Shown piece after piece: positions 27,082 to 36,307 of a stretch of DNA of 64,000 nucleotides; the first letter of the stretch is position 1, and every line of letters begins with the position of its first letter. The position numbers were made by a program, and so were the translations under genes. Under the pieces are notes generated by a model. The model saw nothing but the letters and a program-made list of their open reading frames with translations, had not been told where the DNA came from and made no database searches. Source of the stretch: CAYMKL01 sp964390805 (lineage in GTDB: Bacteria > Chloroflexota > Anaerolineae > VGOG01); the NCBI GenBank assembly GCA_964390805.1, contig CAYMKL010000004.1, positions 34,609 to 98,608 on the forward strand, given 5' to 3'.

Positions 27082-28062
27082 ATGTCTGTTCAAGAGTGTG
27101 CCCTTTACGGCGATTTGGTCCTCTGGTTGCGCAGCCGGGCCGCGGAACTGTTGGCCGAAGCCAAGGGTGAGGCTACTACCGTCGAGGCGGAGACGGCCCG
27201 GGTGGACGAGTTGATCCGGAGCTGGTTCTTCACGCCGCAGGACGAGCTCTACGGCTCCGCCCCGCGTGAGGTCATCTGGCGTGAACAGTTGGGGGAGCCC
27301 AACCCGATTCCGAAGGAATACGCGGACAAGTTCGTCGCCGACGACGACTGCCCCATTTGCCAGGCGATGCGGGAAGAGATCGAGTCGGCTGAAGACGACC
27401 ACGAGCACGGTTGGCACTGGGGCTACTGCCCCGACTCTTGCCTCCTCGACATCTACGACCCGGAGGGGAGCGAGGAGCGCTGGGAGAGGGAGTTTGCCCG
27501 TGACGAAGAACGGAAAGCTCAGCGAGAGGAGGAACGCCAGCGCCAGACCGGGCCAGCCCCGCCTTACGCCCCGCCCCCAGTGGAAAGCAAACAAGTAGAC
27601 CCGGAGACCTTCCTGGAGGTGCTGCAGCGGCCGTGGCTCGATCCCCAACTTCACAAGGTGGCCCAGAAGCTGGCCGGATGCTGCGACGTGCCAGTGCCGG
27701 GCGACCGCTTTGGCACCGGCTATCGCCGTCTTGCCCGAACTGAGGCCACGTCCCTGGTGGCTGGCCTGCATCAACAGGGCGTGGACGTCCAGGCATTGAT
27801 GGCCCAGATCGAAGCCTGGCCCTACCAGAACGTGGCCCTGGACTGGCTGAGTGATCCGGAGCAGAACGCGGCGCTGATCTGTCGGGCTATGGAGACCGAG
27901 ATCCCTCCGGATGATGAGGCTGAGTTAGCCCGCTTCCGCCATCATCGGGACTTCATCTTCACCCTGGCCCGGCTGGTCCCACCCGGCGCCCGGCTGTGGC
28001 TCCAGGGCTGGCTGGAAGCCGTGACCCACGGGGCCTTCGCCGCTCCTGACATGCCGTTTTGA
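27082..28062 (+). CDS. Hypothetical protein with cysteine-rich motif
   Basis: A 326-residue soluble acidic protein that I do not recognise. A possible metal site CPICQAM ... GYCPDSC lies near residues 90-120, with His between the Cys pairs. A charged Glu/Arg-rich helix (EERKAQREEERQRQ) and a Pro-rich linker (GPAPPYAPPPVE) separate this part from an alpha-helical C-terminal half. It starts 15 bases after gnd and is followed after 13 bases by another unknown gene, so the two are probably co-expressed. Confidence 0.75.
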   Translation: MSVQECALYGDLVLWLRSRAAELLAEAKGEATTVEAETARVDELIRSWFFTPQDELYGSAPREVIWREQLGEPNPIPKEYADKFVADDDCPICQAMREEIESAEDDHEHGWHWGYCPDSCLLDIYDPEGSEERWEREFARDEERKAQREEERQRQTGPAPPYAPPPVESKQVDPETFLEVLQRPWLDPQLHKVAQKLAGCCDVPVPGDRFGTGYRRLARTEATSLVAGLHQQGVDVQALMAQIEAWPYQNVALDWLSDPEQNAALICRAMETEIPPDDEAELARFRHHRDFIFTLARLVPPGARLWLQGWLEAVTHGAFAAPDMPF

Positions 28063-28079
28063 GAATTAGGAGGACATGA

Positions 28080-28715
28080 ATGGCCAAACCATCGGCAAAA
28101 CGACGGCAGAAGGCGCGTCAGCGCAAGAAGAAGCGCACCGTCTCACGACGGCGGACTCTGAGCCCCCGCGGGTTGCTCCGTGCATCTGGCGACTGGCCCC
28201 TGCACGAGTGCCTTCTGGCCGAGGAGTGGCAGGAAGAGGGGGCGATCATACAAACCCTGGTGGCTCGTCGTTCGCCCTCAGGGCAGATTGCCATTGGCAC
28301 TTTCCTGGTAGACCTGGGCTGCCTGGGGGTCAAGAGTGCGTTCGCCGGCCTTTTTGACACCCGACGGGAGTACCAGCAAAAACTGCGGCGTAAAATGACG
28401 TCCCATCAGAAAATGATCAAGGCCGACGTCAACCTGGTGGCCAAGATCGTCCGCGAGGCGATTGCCTACGCCGACGAGCTGGGCTTCAAGCCCGACCCCG
28501 ACTACCGCGACGCCATGCTCGTGCTGGGCGACGCCGACCCCGACGCCTGCGACGTGCCCATCCCACTGGGCGGCAAAGATGGCAAACCCTTCTTCTTTGC
28601 TGGCCCTTACGACAACGTGGACCGCATCATGGCCAAGCTGACGCGCAAGCTGGGGCCTGATGGTTTTCACTTCATCTTTCCGCTGAGCGCGGATGAAGAG
28701 TTTTTTGCTCGATGA
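28080..28715 (+). CDS. Hypothetical protein with basic N-terminus
   Basis: A 211-residue protein. The first 27 residues are extremely basic (KPSAKRRQKARQRKKKR), which would fit nucleic-acid or ribosome contact. The rest is a globular domain with HECLLAEEWQEEGA, a hydrophobic core around GTFLVDLGCLGVKSAFAGLF and a conserved-looking GPYDNVDRIMAKLTRKLGPDGFHFIFPL. It is not a family I can name. It follows the cysteine-motif protein closely, and the triosephosphate isomerase gene begins immediately after it. Confidence 0.75.
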   Translation: MAKPSAKRRQKARQRKKKRTVSRRRTLSPRGLLRASGDWPLHECLLAEEWQEEGAIIQTLVARRSPSGQIAIGTFLVDLGCLGVKSAFAGLFDTRREYQQKLRRKMTSHQKMIKADVNLVAKIVREAIAYADELGFKPDPDYRDAMLVLGDADPDACDVPIPLGGKDGKPFFFAGPYDNVDRIMAKLTRKLGPDGFHFIFPLSADEEFFAR

Positions 28716-28742
28716 ATGACGGCGGGATTCTTGATGGGGAGA

Positions 28743-29513
28743 ATGGCTCGTAAGCCCCTGGCGCTCTCAAACTGGAAAATGGCGATGACGATCGCCGAAA
28801 GTCTGGCCTTCGTTCGTGATTTTGAGGCGATTGCGGGGGATTTGCTCGACAGGGTGGACGTGGTGATCTGTCCGCCCTTCACCGCGTTGTGGCCGGTGGC
28901 GCAGGCGCTGCGCGGCAGCCGTATCCAATTAGGCGGGCAGAACATCGCGCCGACCAGCGATCCGGCTCGCACCGGCGAGATCTCAGCCACGCTGTTGGCT
29001 GACGTCGGCTGCCGCTGGGTGATGTTGGGGCATTGGGAGGTCCGCCGCAACCAGGGCGACGACGACGCGGCCATCAGCCGCAAGGTGCATCTGGCCCTCG
29101 ACGTGGGGCTGGCACCGATCTTGCTGATCGGCGAGGTGCGCCATGACCAGGCGCCGCTTGCGGACACGTTGGAGCCGCAACTGGAGCGGGTGCTGGCGGG
29201 CTGCCAGGCGGAGCAGGTCGAGGCGATGGCCTTCGTCTACGAACCAGAAGGCGCCATCGGCGTGGCCGCGCCTGCTTCGCCAGAGCAGGTGGCAACTGGA
29301 TGCGGTGTCATTCGGGGTTGGTTGCGTGGACGCTGGGGAAATGCCGTGGCCGAAAGCGTGCGCATCATCTACGGGGGGAGCGTCGCAGCGGAGTACGCCG
29401 CCGACCTGCTGGCCGATCCCGACGTGGACGGCCTGGGCGCGACACGACGCGGCCGGAACGCAGCGACCTTCGCCCAAATCGTGCGCCTCATCGCTCGAAC
29501 GCGCACATTCTGA
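28743..29513 (+). CDS. tpiA: Divergent triosephosphate isomerase
   Basis: A 256-residue TIM barrel. The catalytic set is retained: Asn and Lys in SNWKM (10, 12), His in GHWEVR (about 96) and Glu in VYEPEGAIG (about 167), with the phosphate motif YGGSV near the end. GHWEVR differs from the usual GHSERR and the loop-6 motif PVWAIGTG reads PEGAIGVA. It may be the cell's glycolytic enzyme or a paralog for another sugar phosphate. ATG 28743 is chosen (GGGGAG upstream, canonical RKPLALSNWKM start); 28716 and 28734 are alternatives. Confidence 0.8.
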   Translation: MARKPLALSNWKMAMTIAESLAFVRDFEAIAGDLLDRVDVVICPPFTALWPVAQALRGSRIQLGGQNIAPTSDPARTGEISATLLADVGCRWVMLGHWEVRRNQGDDDAAISRKVHLALDVGLAPILLIGEVRHDQAPLADTLEPQLERVLAGCQAEQVEAMAFVYEPEGAIGVAAPASPEQVATGCGVIRGWLRGRWGNAVAESVRIIYGGSVAAEYAADLLADPDVDGLGATRRGRNAATFAQIVRLIARTRTF

Positions 29514-29549
29514 TCGCCACGTCCCGGCCGGTTGGTTACACCGAATAAA

Positions 29550-29647
29550 GACCTCCGATTTGCAGCAGTGCTCCCACCGGATCGCCAGATCCGGTGGCTT
29601 GGCGGCGGGATCTGGCGATCCCGCCGGAGCAGCTCAGATCGGAGGTC
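29550..29647. repeat. 98-bp cloverleaf-like inverted-repeat element
   Basis: Outer arms GACCTCCGAT (29550-29559) and ATCGGAGGTC (29638-29647) enclose two perfect hairpins: CCACCGGATC-GCCA-GATCCGGTGG (29574-29597) and GGCGGGATC-TGGC-GATCCCGCC (29604-29625). The two four-base loops are complementary to each other. It lies between convergent tpiA and carboxypeptidase genes. Confidence 0.85.
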
Positions 29648-29657
29648 TGGAAGTTTG

Positions 29658-31163
<1,506 letters not shown>

Positions 31164-31192
31164 GAAACTTCCCCTTTCCTATAATGTGGCAC

Positions 31193-31221
31193 AAGATACC
31201 ACACAAGTTGTGGATTGTCAA
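31193..31221 (-). promoter_or_regulatory. Promoter for the M32 carboxypeptidase gene
   Basis: On the - strand: TTGACA (31216-31221), 17-base spacer, TATCTT (31193-31198). The -35 is perfect and the -10 weaker. Confidence 0.6.
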
Positions 31222-31237
31222 GCCTGGCGGCTCGCAA

Positions 31238-31266
31238 TTGCCAGACAATCTGCTTTCTGGTATAAT
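31238..31266 (+). promoter_or_regulatory. Promoter for the phosphofructokinase gene
   Basis: TTGCCA (31238-31243), 17-base spacer, TATAAT (31261-31266), 30 bases before the ATG, which has GAGGAGG upstream. Confidence 0.8.
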
Positions 31267-31295
31267 CTGGTGAGATTGCATGTGAGGAGGAAAGC

Positions 31296-32585
31296 ATGAC
31301 CCAACCACGAAACGTCGTCGTCGCTCAATCGGGCGGGCCGACGCCGGTGATCAACAACTCGCTGCGGGGCGTGGTGGAGACCTGCCGCGCCATGCCCGAC
31401 GTGTTCGGCACGGTCTACGCCGGCTGGCACGGCATCGAAGGGGTGCTGAAAGAGGAGCTGCTCGACCTCTCCGCCCAGCCGGCTGAAGAGATCTGCTTGC
31501 TGCGCACCACCCCTGCCGCCGGGGCCATCGGCACCTGCCGCTACAAGCTGAAGGCCGCTCGGCAGAAAGACTTCGAGCGGGTCGTCGAGGTGTTCAAGGC
31601 TCACAACGTCGGCTACTTCTTCTACATCGGCGGCAACGACTCGATGGACACGGCCCACAAGATGGCGCTGCTGGCCCAGGAGCGTGGCCTGGAGCTCGTC
31701 GCTACCGGCGTGCCCAAGACCATAGACAACGACGTGGGGGATAGCGAATTCAAGCTGATAGATCACACTCCCGGCTACGGCTCGGTGGCTCGCTACTGGG
31801 CGCTCAACGTCCAGAACGCCGATCAGGAAAACGCCGGCTCCTGCCCGTCCGATGCGGTGTTGGTGTTGCAGGCCATGGGCCGCAAGATCGGCTTCATCCC
31901 GGCTGCTGCCCGCCTGGCCGATCCGCATAGGGAGATGCCGTTGCTTGTCTTCATGCGGGAGTCGGGCCTGACTCTGAAGGAGTTGGCCGATCACGTGAAC
32001 GACGTGCTCAGGGAACGCGGTCGCGCACTGGTGGTGATAGGCGAGGGATTCGACGTTGGCGTGATTGGCGAGCGAAGGGACGCCTTCGGTCATACCATGT
32101 TCTCCTCTAGCCTTATGACCGTCGAGCAAATCGTGGTGAACTATCTGAACGAGGTGGGGCTGTCCGCCCGTGGGTCGGCTCGCGGCAACGTATCGGGTAC
32201 AGACCAGCGACACAATATGATCTATGCCTCGAGCGTTGATCTGGAGGAAGCGTACAAGGTCGGGCAGAAGGCGGTGCTGATAGCCCTCGAGGACGGTTCG
32301 GGCTTCATGGCCACCATCTTGCGAGATCCGGGCCTCTTCTACCACGTCCGCTACGACAAGGTGCCATTGGAAGTGGTCGCCAACTCCGAACGAGCCTTTC
32401 CCGAAAGTTGGATCGCGCCCAGTCGGGTGGACGTCACGGACGACTTCGTGCGCTACGCTCGCCCCCTCATCGGCGACGACTGGCCGGCCATCCCGCTGGT
32501 TGACGGCCGGCAGCGGTTCGCCCGCCTCCAGCCCATCTTCGCCGAAAAGAGATTGCCTGCCTACGTGCCGCAGGCGTACCGATAG
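31296..32585 (+). CDS. 6-phosphofructokinase, probably PPi-dependent
   Basis: A 429-residue PFK-family enzyme, longer than the 320-residue bacterial ATP form. The donor-site motif is GGNDS (residues 112-116), where ATP enzymes have GGDGS and PPi enzymes GGDD. The second motif is PKTIDND with the Lys typical of PPi-dependent enzymes, and MGRKIGFIPAAARLA follows. It phosphorylates fructose-6-phosphate, probably reversibly with pyrophosphate. Asn in place of the first Asp is unusual. A strong promoter and GAGGAGG site precede it. Confidence 0.88.
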   Translation: MTQPRNVVVAQSGGPTPVINNSLRGVVETCRAMPDVFGTVYAGWHGIEGVLKEELLDLSAQPAEEICLLRTTPAAGAIGTCRYKLKAARQKDFERVVEVFKAHNVGYFFYIGGNDSMDTAHKMALLAQERGLELVATGVPKTIDNDVGDSEFKLIDHTPGYGSVARYWALNVQNADQENAGSCPSDAVLVLQAMGRKIGFIPAAARLADPHREMPLLVFMRESGLTLKELADHVNDVLRERGRALVVIGEGFDVGVIGERRDAFGHTMFSSSLMTVEQIVVNYLNEVGLSARGSARGNVSGTDQRHNMIYASSVDLEEAYKVGQKAVLIALEDGSGFMATILRDPGLFYHVRYDKVPLEVVANSERAFPESWIAPSRVDVTDDFVRYARPLIGDDWPAIPLVDGRQRFARLQPIFAEKRLPAYVPQAYR

Positions 32586-32645
32586 CGTGCTAGCTATACC
32601 GAGATGCACATCGTCAGTTCTGATTTCATGCAAAGGGAGTTCTCA

Positions 32646-33017
32646 ATGTCTAGAATCAAGATCATCGCCGGTGATGTCGTTGCCTTCGCGGAGTTGGACG
32701 AGACTGCGACGGCCGAAGCCATCTGGAAAGCCTTACCCATAGAGGCGCGGGCCAACACCTGGGGCGACGAGATATACTTCTCCATCCCTGTTCATCTTGA
32801 GGAGGAAAGTGCTCAGGAGGTAGTGGAGAAGGGCGATTTGGGGTACTGGCCTCCGGGCAATGCCTTTTGCATCTTCTTCGGGCGCACGCCCGCCAGCCGT
32901 GGCGACGAGATCCGCCCGGCCAGCCCGGTCAATGTCTTCGGGCATGTGGAGGGAGATCCCACCATTTTCAAGAGGGTGCGCAGCGGAGAGAAAGTGGTGT
33001 TGGAACGAGGGGAGTAG
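32646..33017 (+). CDS. Cyclophilin-like fold protein (TM1367/DUF369-type)
   Basis: A 123-residue protein matching the small bacterial and archaeal cyclophilin-like family: WGDEIYFSIPV, GDLGYWPPGNAFCIFFGRTP, and NVFGHVEGDPTIFKRVRSGEKV. The fold resembles peptidyl-prolyl isomerases but the active-site residues of true cyclophilins are not conserved, and function is unknown. The ATG at 32646 follows AAAGGGAG. It is 60 bases after the PFK gene and may be co-transcribed. Confidence 0.82.
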   Translation: MSRIKIIAGDVVAFAELDETATAEAIWKALPIEARANTWGDEIYFSIPVHLEEESAQEVVEKGDLGYWPPGNAFCIFFGRTPASRGDEIRPASPVNVFGHVEGDPTIFKRVRSGEKVVLERGE

Positions 33018-33081
33018 ATCGCCGGCCTGTTGGCCTTGCAGGGCTTGCTGCGCGGAATAGGTTAACAAGTGGGGGAGAAAG

Positions 33082-34077
33082 TTGAATTTGCCGATTGTAG
33101 GTATCGTCATCATTGGGGTGGCACTGTTCTTCGATTTCATAAACGGCTTCCACGATTCGAGCAACGTGGTGGCCACCATGATCTCTTCGAGGGCCATGTC
33201 AGCGCGCAAGGCCCTGGCCTTAAGTGCAGTGGCTCATTTCTGCGGCCCTTTTCTCTTCGGCGTGGCCGTAGCCACTACCATTGGGCATGAGGTAGTTGAC
33301 CCCAAGGCTATCACCATGGTCGTCATCTTCGCCGCTTTGTTGGCGGCCATCATCTGGAATCTGGCAACCTGGTATTTTGGCATTCCTTCCAGTTCGTCTC
33401 ACGCTCTGATAGGCGGATTGATCGGGGCGGTGAGCATTGATTTCGGCTTCGCCACGATCCAGATGGAGGGGTTGCTCAAGGTGATAGCAGCTCTCTTTGT
33501 ATCGCCAATCCTGGGTTTGGTGGTAGGCTATCTGTTGATGAGGTTGGTGCTCTTCCTGGCCCGCGGGGCCTCGCCTCGGATCAACTGGTTCTTCAAGCGC
33601 GCGCAGCTCATCACTTCTCTGGCCCTGGCCTTGAGCCATGGCACCAACGATGCCCAGAAGACCATGGGAATCATTGCCATGGCCTTGGTTACCATGGGCT
33701 ACTCCTCGGAGTTCAACGTTCCCTGGTGGGTGGTCGTTCTTTCTGCGGGCGCCATCTCTTTAGGGACAGCTTTGGGGGGCTGGCGGATCATAAGAACGTT
33801 GGGGACCAAATTCTACAAGATCAGGCCGGTGCACGGCTTCACAGCCCAGATCGCTTCTGCCCTTACTATCCTTGGGGCAGCTTTCTTGGGTGGGCCGGTG
33901 AGCACCACCCACGTTGTTAGTTCGGCCATTCTTGGCGTGGGCTCGGCCGAGCGTGTGTCCAGGGTGCGCTGGAACGTGGCGGGCAACATCGTTACCACCT
34001 GGGTACTCACCATACCCGCTTCCGCACTGCTGGCGGCGTTGTTTCATTTGGTGATACATCTACTTTGGCAGTCATAG
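33082..34077 (+). CDS. Low-affinity inorganic phosphate transporter (Pit family)
   Basis: A 331-residue membrane protein with about ten transmembrane segments. The two Pit signature repeats are clear: FFDFINGFHDSSNVVATMIS near the N-terminus and LALSHGTNDAQKTMG in the middle, with SSSHALIGGLIGA and GGPVSTTHVVSSAILGVG. It imports phosphate by ion symport. Translation starts at TTG with GGGGGAG upstream. The DUF47 partner gene follows after 17 bases, the standard pairing. Confidence 0.95.
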   Translation: MNLPIVGIVIIGVALFFDFINGFHDSSNVVATMISSRAMSARKALALSAVAHFCGPFLFGVAVATTIGHEVVDPKAITMVVIFAALLAAIIWNLATWYFGIPSSSSHALIGGLIGAVSIDFGFATIQMEGLLKVIAALFVSPILGLVVGYLLMRLVLFLARGASPRINWFFKRAQLITSLALALSHGTNDAQKTMGIIAMALVTMGYSSEFNVPWWVVVLSAGAISLGTALGGWRIIRTLGTKFYKIRPVHGFTAQIASALTILGAAFLGGPVSTTHVVSSAILGVGSAERVSRVRWNVAGNIVTTWVLTIPASALLAALFHLVIHLLWQS

Positions 34078-34094
34078 GAGAGGAGAAAGAACTC

Positions 34095-34721
34095 ATGGGA
34101 ATCAGGGATCTGTTCAGGCCTCGTGAGGACAAATTCATGCGCTTGCTGGTTGAGCAAGCGGCCAAAACCGTAGAAGGCATGGAATTGCTGGAAGAGTTCA
34201 TGGAGTCCACCGACAGAGAGGTGGCCAAGAGACTGGTTCAGGTGGAGAAGGAGGCAGATGAGGTGCGGCGCATTCTCATAGATGAGCTCAACCGCTCCTT
34301 TATCACCCCCATTGATCGCGAGGACATCTTCGCTCTCTCCCTGACCATTGATGACATCATAGATTATGGCAACAGCACCGTGGACGAGATGGTGATGCTT
34401 GAGGTGGAATCCAACTCCTACCTTCGACGAATGGTCTCGCTAGTGCGGGAAGCGGCCTATGAGATATACATGGGGGTGGTGCGCTTGCAGGATCATCCCA
34501 ACGTGGCCAACGATCACGCGGTGCGGGCTAAGGCCCTGGAGAACCGGGTGGAGCACGTTTATAGAGAAGCGCTGGCTGAGCTATTCCACAGACCTACAGA
34601 TATCGAACATATAATGGACATGCTAAAGCTCAGGGAGATATACCGCCACCTGAGCAACGCGGCCGATCGAGGCGATCAGGCGGCCAATGTGATTGGGGAC
34701 ATCGTGGTGAAGATGACGTGA
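34095..34721 (+). CDS. DUF47-family phosphate transport accessory protein (PhoU-like)
   Basis: A 208-residue helical protein of the PhoU-like DUF47 family, encoded next to Pit transporters in many bacteria and thought to modulate them. It has E-rich helices including MESTDREVAKRLVQVEKEADEVRR and the conserved TPIDREDIFALSLTIDDIIDY. The ATG at 34095 follows AGGAGAAAG; a TTG at 34065 would overlap the Pit stop and is less likely. Confidence 0.92.
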   Translation: MGIRDLFRPREDKFMRLLVEQAAKTVEGMELLEEFMESTDREVAKRLVQVEKEADEVRRILIDELNRSFITPIDREDIFALSLTIDDIIDYGNSTVDEMVMLEVESNSYLRRMVSLVREAAYEIYMGVVRLQDHPNVANDHAVRAKALENRVEHVYREALAELFHRPTDIEHIMDMLKLREIYRHLSNAADRGDQAANVIGDIVVKMT

Positions 34722-34724
34722 GGG

Positions 34725-34758
34725 GACGGTCAACTTGCTTGCGTGATAGTTGGCCGTT
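34725..34758. terminator. Terminator between DUF47 and recombinase-like genes
   Basis: An 11-bp stem (two G-U pairs) at 34725-34735 and 34748-34758 with a 12-base loop, followed by CTTTC. It lies between convergent genes and can serve both. Confidence 0.6.
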
Positions 34759-34765
34759 CTTTCGT

Positions 34766-35668
34766 CTAGAGGGGAGGTGCGGCCAGCTTCTTCAGCTTTT
34801 CCAATGCCTCTTCTTGCCAGGTGATCTTGGACAGCCCTAGCTTCTGACGCTGTTTGTCAGACGGCATCTTGGCCTTGTAGTCGCGCACGGCGCAGGTCCA
34901 GCGCAGGATCTCGAAGGAGATGGTCCCAATGCCGGCCGGGCGTGCCGCGTTGTCCAGGACGTACTCCAGATTGCGGGCGGTGCACTCGAAAAGCTGTTTC
35001 TGGGGCTGGTACTCGGCCAGGTACTGGCGCATGATGGGCACAAAATCCTCTGGAAGCCGTAGCTTGCGTTCCTTGTGTTTCATCTTGGGGTTGCTGTAGC
35101 GGATGTAGAGGACGGGCGCTTTCGGCTTTGAGGTATCAATGTCGTTAAGCTGGATGCCCATGCACTCGCTCTTTTTGATGCCCGTTTGCAGGAGCAGAGT
35201 GGCCAGCAGGTGGGGTCGGGCGTCGGGTTTTTCCGCCTGCATGAGCTCCATGGTAGCCTGCAGTAGCTTCTCCACCTGGCCCTGATAGAGGATTTGGGGC
35301 AGGGGGGTGCTGGCCCGTTGATGGATAAGCGGCGCAGCGGGATCGCAGGGTATGGTCCCCTCTTCGGCCAGCCAGCCGAAGAAAACCTTCAGAGTGGTCA
35401 TCCGTCGAGCATAGGATTTGGGCTTGCAGGGCACGCCTCGTTCGTGGCGCAAGTAGGTCATGAAATCTTTGAGCTCATTAGTGCCGATCTGGCTCAGAGG
35501 GTGATTGTTACCCAGGTATCTGGTGAGGATGCGCAGGTCATTGAGGAAGGCTGAGATGGTGTTATCCGTAAAGCCCTTGCGGATCATGTGCTGGTGAAAA
35601 CCGCTGATGGCGTCACTGAGAGGCAATTCCTTGCTCACGGTAAAAAGCGGCAATTGTTCGACCGACAT
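34766..35668 (-). CDS. Tyrosine-recombinase-fold protein lacking catalytic residues
   Basis: A 300-residue protein with an N-terminal SAM-like core-binding domain (about 15-105) and a C-terminal XerC/D-type catalytic fold (about 120-290). Box I reads QTGIKKSE with Lys165 where the catalytic Arg should be. Box II reads SFEILRW: Glu253 replaces His, Arg256 is kept, and Trp257 is acceptable. LGLS replaces LGHS, and no Tyr occurs where the nucleophile belongs. It probably binds DNA but cannot recombine. The start at 35668 has AGGAGG six bases before it and lies downstream of a strong promoter; longer in-frame starts precede that promoter. Confidence 0.85.
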   Translation of the reverse strand: MSVEQLPLFTVSKELPLSDAISGFHQHMIRKGFTDNTISAFLNDLRILTRYLGNNHPLSQIGTNELKDFMTYLRHERGVPCKPKSYARRMTTLKVFFGWLAEEGTIPCDPAAPLIHQRASTPLPQILYQGQVEKLLQATMELMQAEKPDARPHLLATLLLQTGIKKSECMGIQLNDIDTSKPKAPVLYIRYSNPKMKHKERKLRLPEDFVPIMRQYLAEYQPQKQLFECTARNLEYVLDNAARPAGIGTISFEILRWTCAVRDYKAKMPSDKQRQKLGLSKITWQEEALEKLKKLAAPPL

Positions 35669-35717
35669 TGACAACCTCCTGGCGATACCTTTTCGCATAG
35701 CCTTTTCTTTTGACATA

Positions 35718-35746
35718 ATTTTACTGCAAACTGGGTTGGATGTCAA
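35718..35746 (-). promoter_or_regulatory. Promoter for the recombinase-like gene
   Basis: On the - strand: TTGACA (35741-35746), 17-base spacer, TAAAAT (35718-35723). It fixes the start codon of the gene downstream of 35718. Confidence 0.8.
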
Positions 35747-35757
35747 ATAGATCGTTT

Positions 35758-35786
35758 TTGCACAGAACTCAATTCTGATGTATAAT
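35758..35786 (+). promoter_or_regulatory. Promoter for the tRNA-Lys gene
   Basis: TTGCAC (35758-35763), 17-base spacer, TATAAT (35781-35786). Divergent from the recombinase-like promoter; the -35 boxes are 11 bases apart. Confidence 0.7.
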
Positions 35787-35793
35787 TGTTCCA

Positions 35794-35815
35794 CCCTGAG
35801 TTGAGAAACTCAGGG
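35794..35815 (+). other. GNRA-tetraloop hairpin in the tRNA-Lys 5' leader
   Basis: CCCTGAGTT (35794-35802), loop GAGA, AACTCAGGG (35807-35815): a perfect 9-bp stem capped by a GNRA tetraloop. The expected transcript starts at or next to its first base, so the tRNA precursor would begin with this hairpin. Confidence 0.7.
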
Positions 35816-35824
35816 TACTCACCT

Positions 35825-35901
<77 letters not shown>

Positions 35902-35924
35902 AAATACGATACGGCCAAAAGGTT

Positions 35925-35955
35925 GAGCCGCTCCCGGTTTTTCTGGAAGCGGCTC
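35925..35955 (+). terminator. Hairpin downstream of tRNA-Lys
   Basis: GAGCCGCT (35925-35932) pairs with AGCGGCTC (35948-35955); the loop contains TTTTT. It probably ends the tRNA transcript. The 5' arm resembles the tRNA acceptor strand. Confidence 0.5.
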
Positions 35956-36012
35956 TCGCTTGTTAAGCCAGAGAACTTGCTTAATGGGAACGCCGTACAA
36001 CTCGCTGCTCAG

Positions 36013-36117
36013 CTAGAACGCTATCAGGCTACGCCGGTCAGTGCGCGCCTGTTCCTGTTCCGCCTCGGCTGACGCAGCCTCGGCATCTGTTTCTCCGGAG
36101 AACAATGTTTCAATCAT
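36013..36117 (-). CDS. Possible 34-residue small protein or gene remnant
   Basis: A short ORF beginning MIETLFSGETDAEAASAE, rich in Ala, Glu and Gln, and ending RRSLIAF. An excellent ribosome site GGAGGT lies six bases before its ATG, which is why it is listed. No promoter of quality and no recognisable family. It could be the start of a broken longer gene truncated by the stop at 36013. Confidence 0.35.
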   Translation of the reverse strand: MIETLFSGETDAEAASAEAEQEQARTDRRSLIAF

Positions 36118-36160
36118 GTAGGTACCTCCATTTTGGACTATTCGGTTTCAGAATTAGTTC

Positions 36161-36298
36161 GACAATGTTAAGTTTAGACCTCCGAGGTCTCCAATGGGTG
36201 ATTGCACCCGTCGAAATGCCTGCAAAAGCTACGATTTCGCCATCCTAGAGCTGTTTCACAGACCTCGGAGGTCTGACGCAGGCGAAGTTAACATTGTC
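36161..36298. repeat. 138-bp element with nested inverted repeats
   Basis: Outer arms GACAATGTTAA (36161-36171) and TTAACATTGTC (36288-36298) are perfect complements. Inside lie two 15-bp palindromes, AGACCTCCGAGGTCT (36176-36190) and AGACCTCGGAGGTCT (36260-36274). The AGACCTCCGA motif also forms the ends of the element at 29550-29647. It ends ten bases past the response-regulator stop. Confidence 0.85.
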
Positions 36299-36307
36299 AA
36301 GTTAGGA

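Larger units (their letters stand above)
35956..36307. other. Gap between tRNA-Lys and the response regulator gene
   Basis: No gene of normal size. It holds a possible 34-codon ORF on the - strand (36013-36117) and a 138-bp inverted-repeat element (36161-36298). Otherwise I see nothing. Confidence 0.7.
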
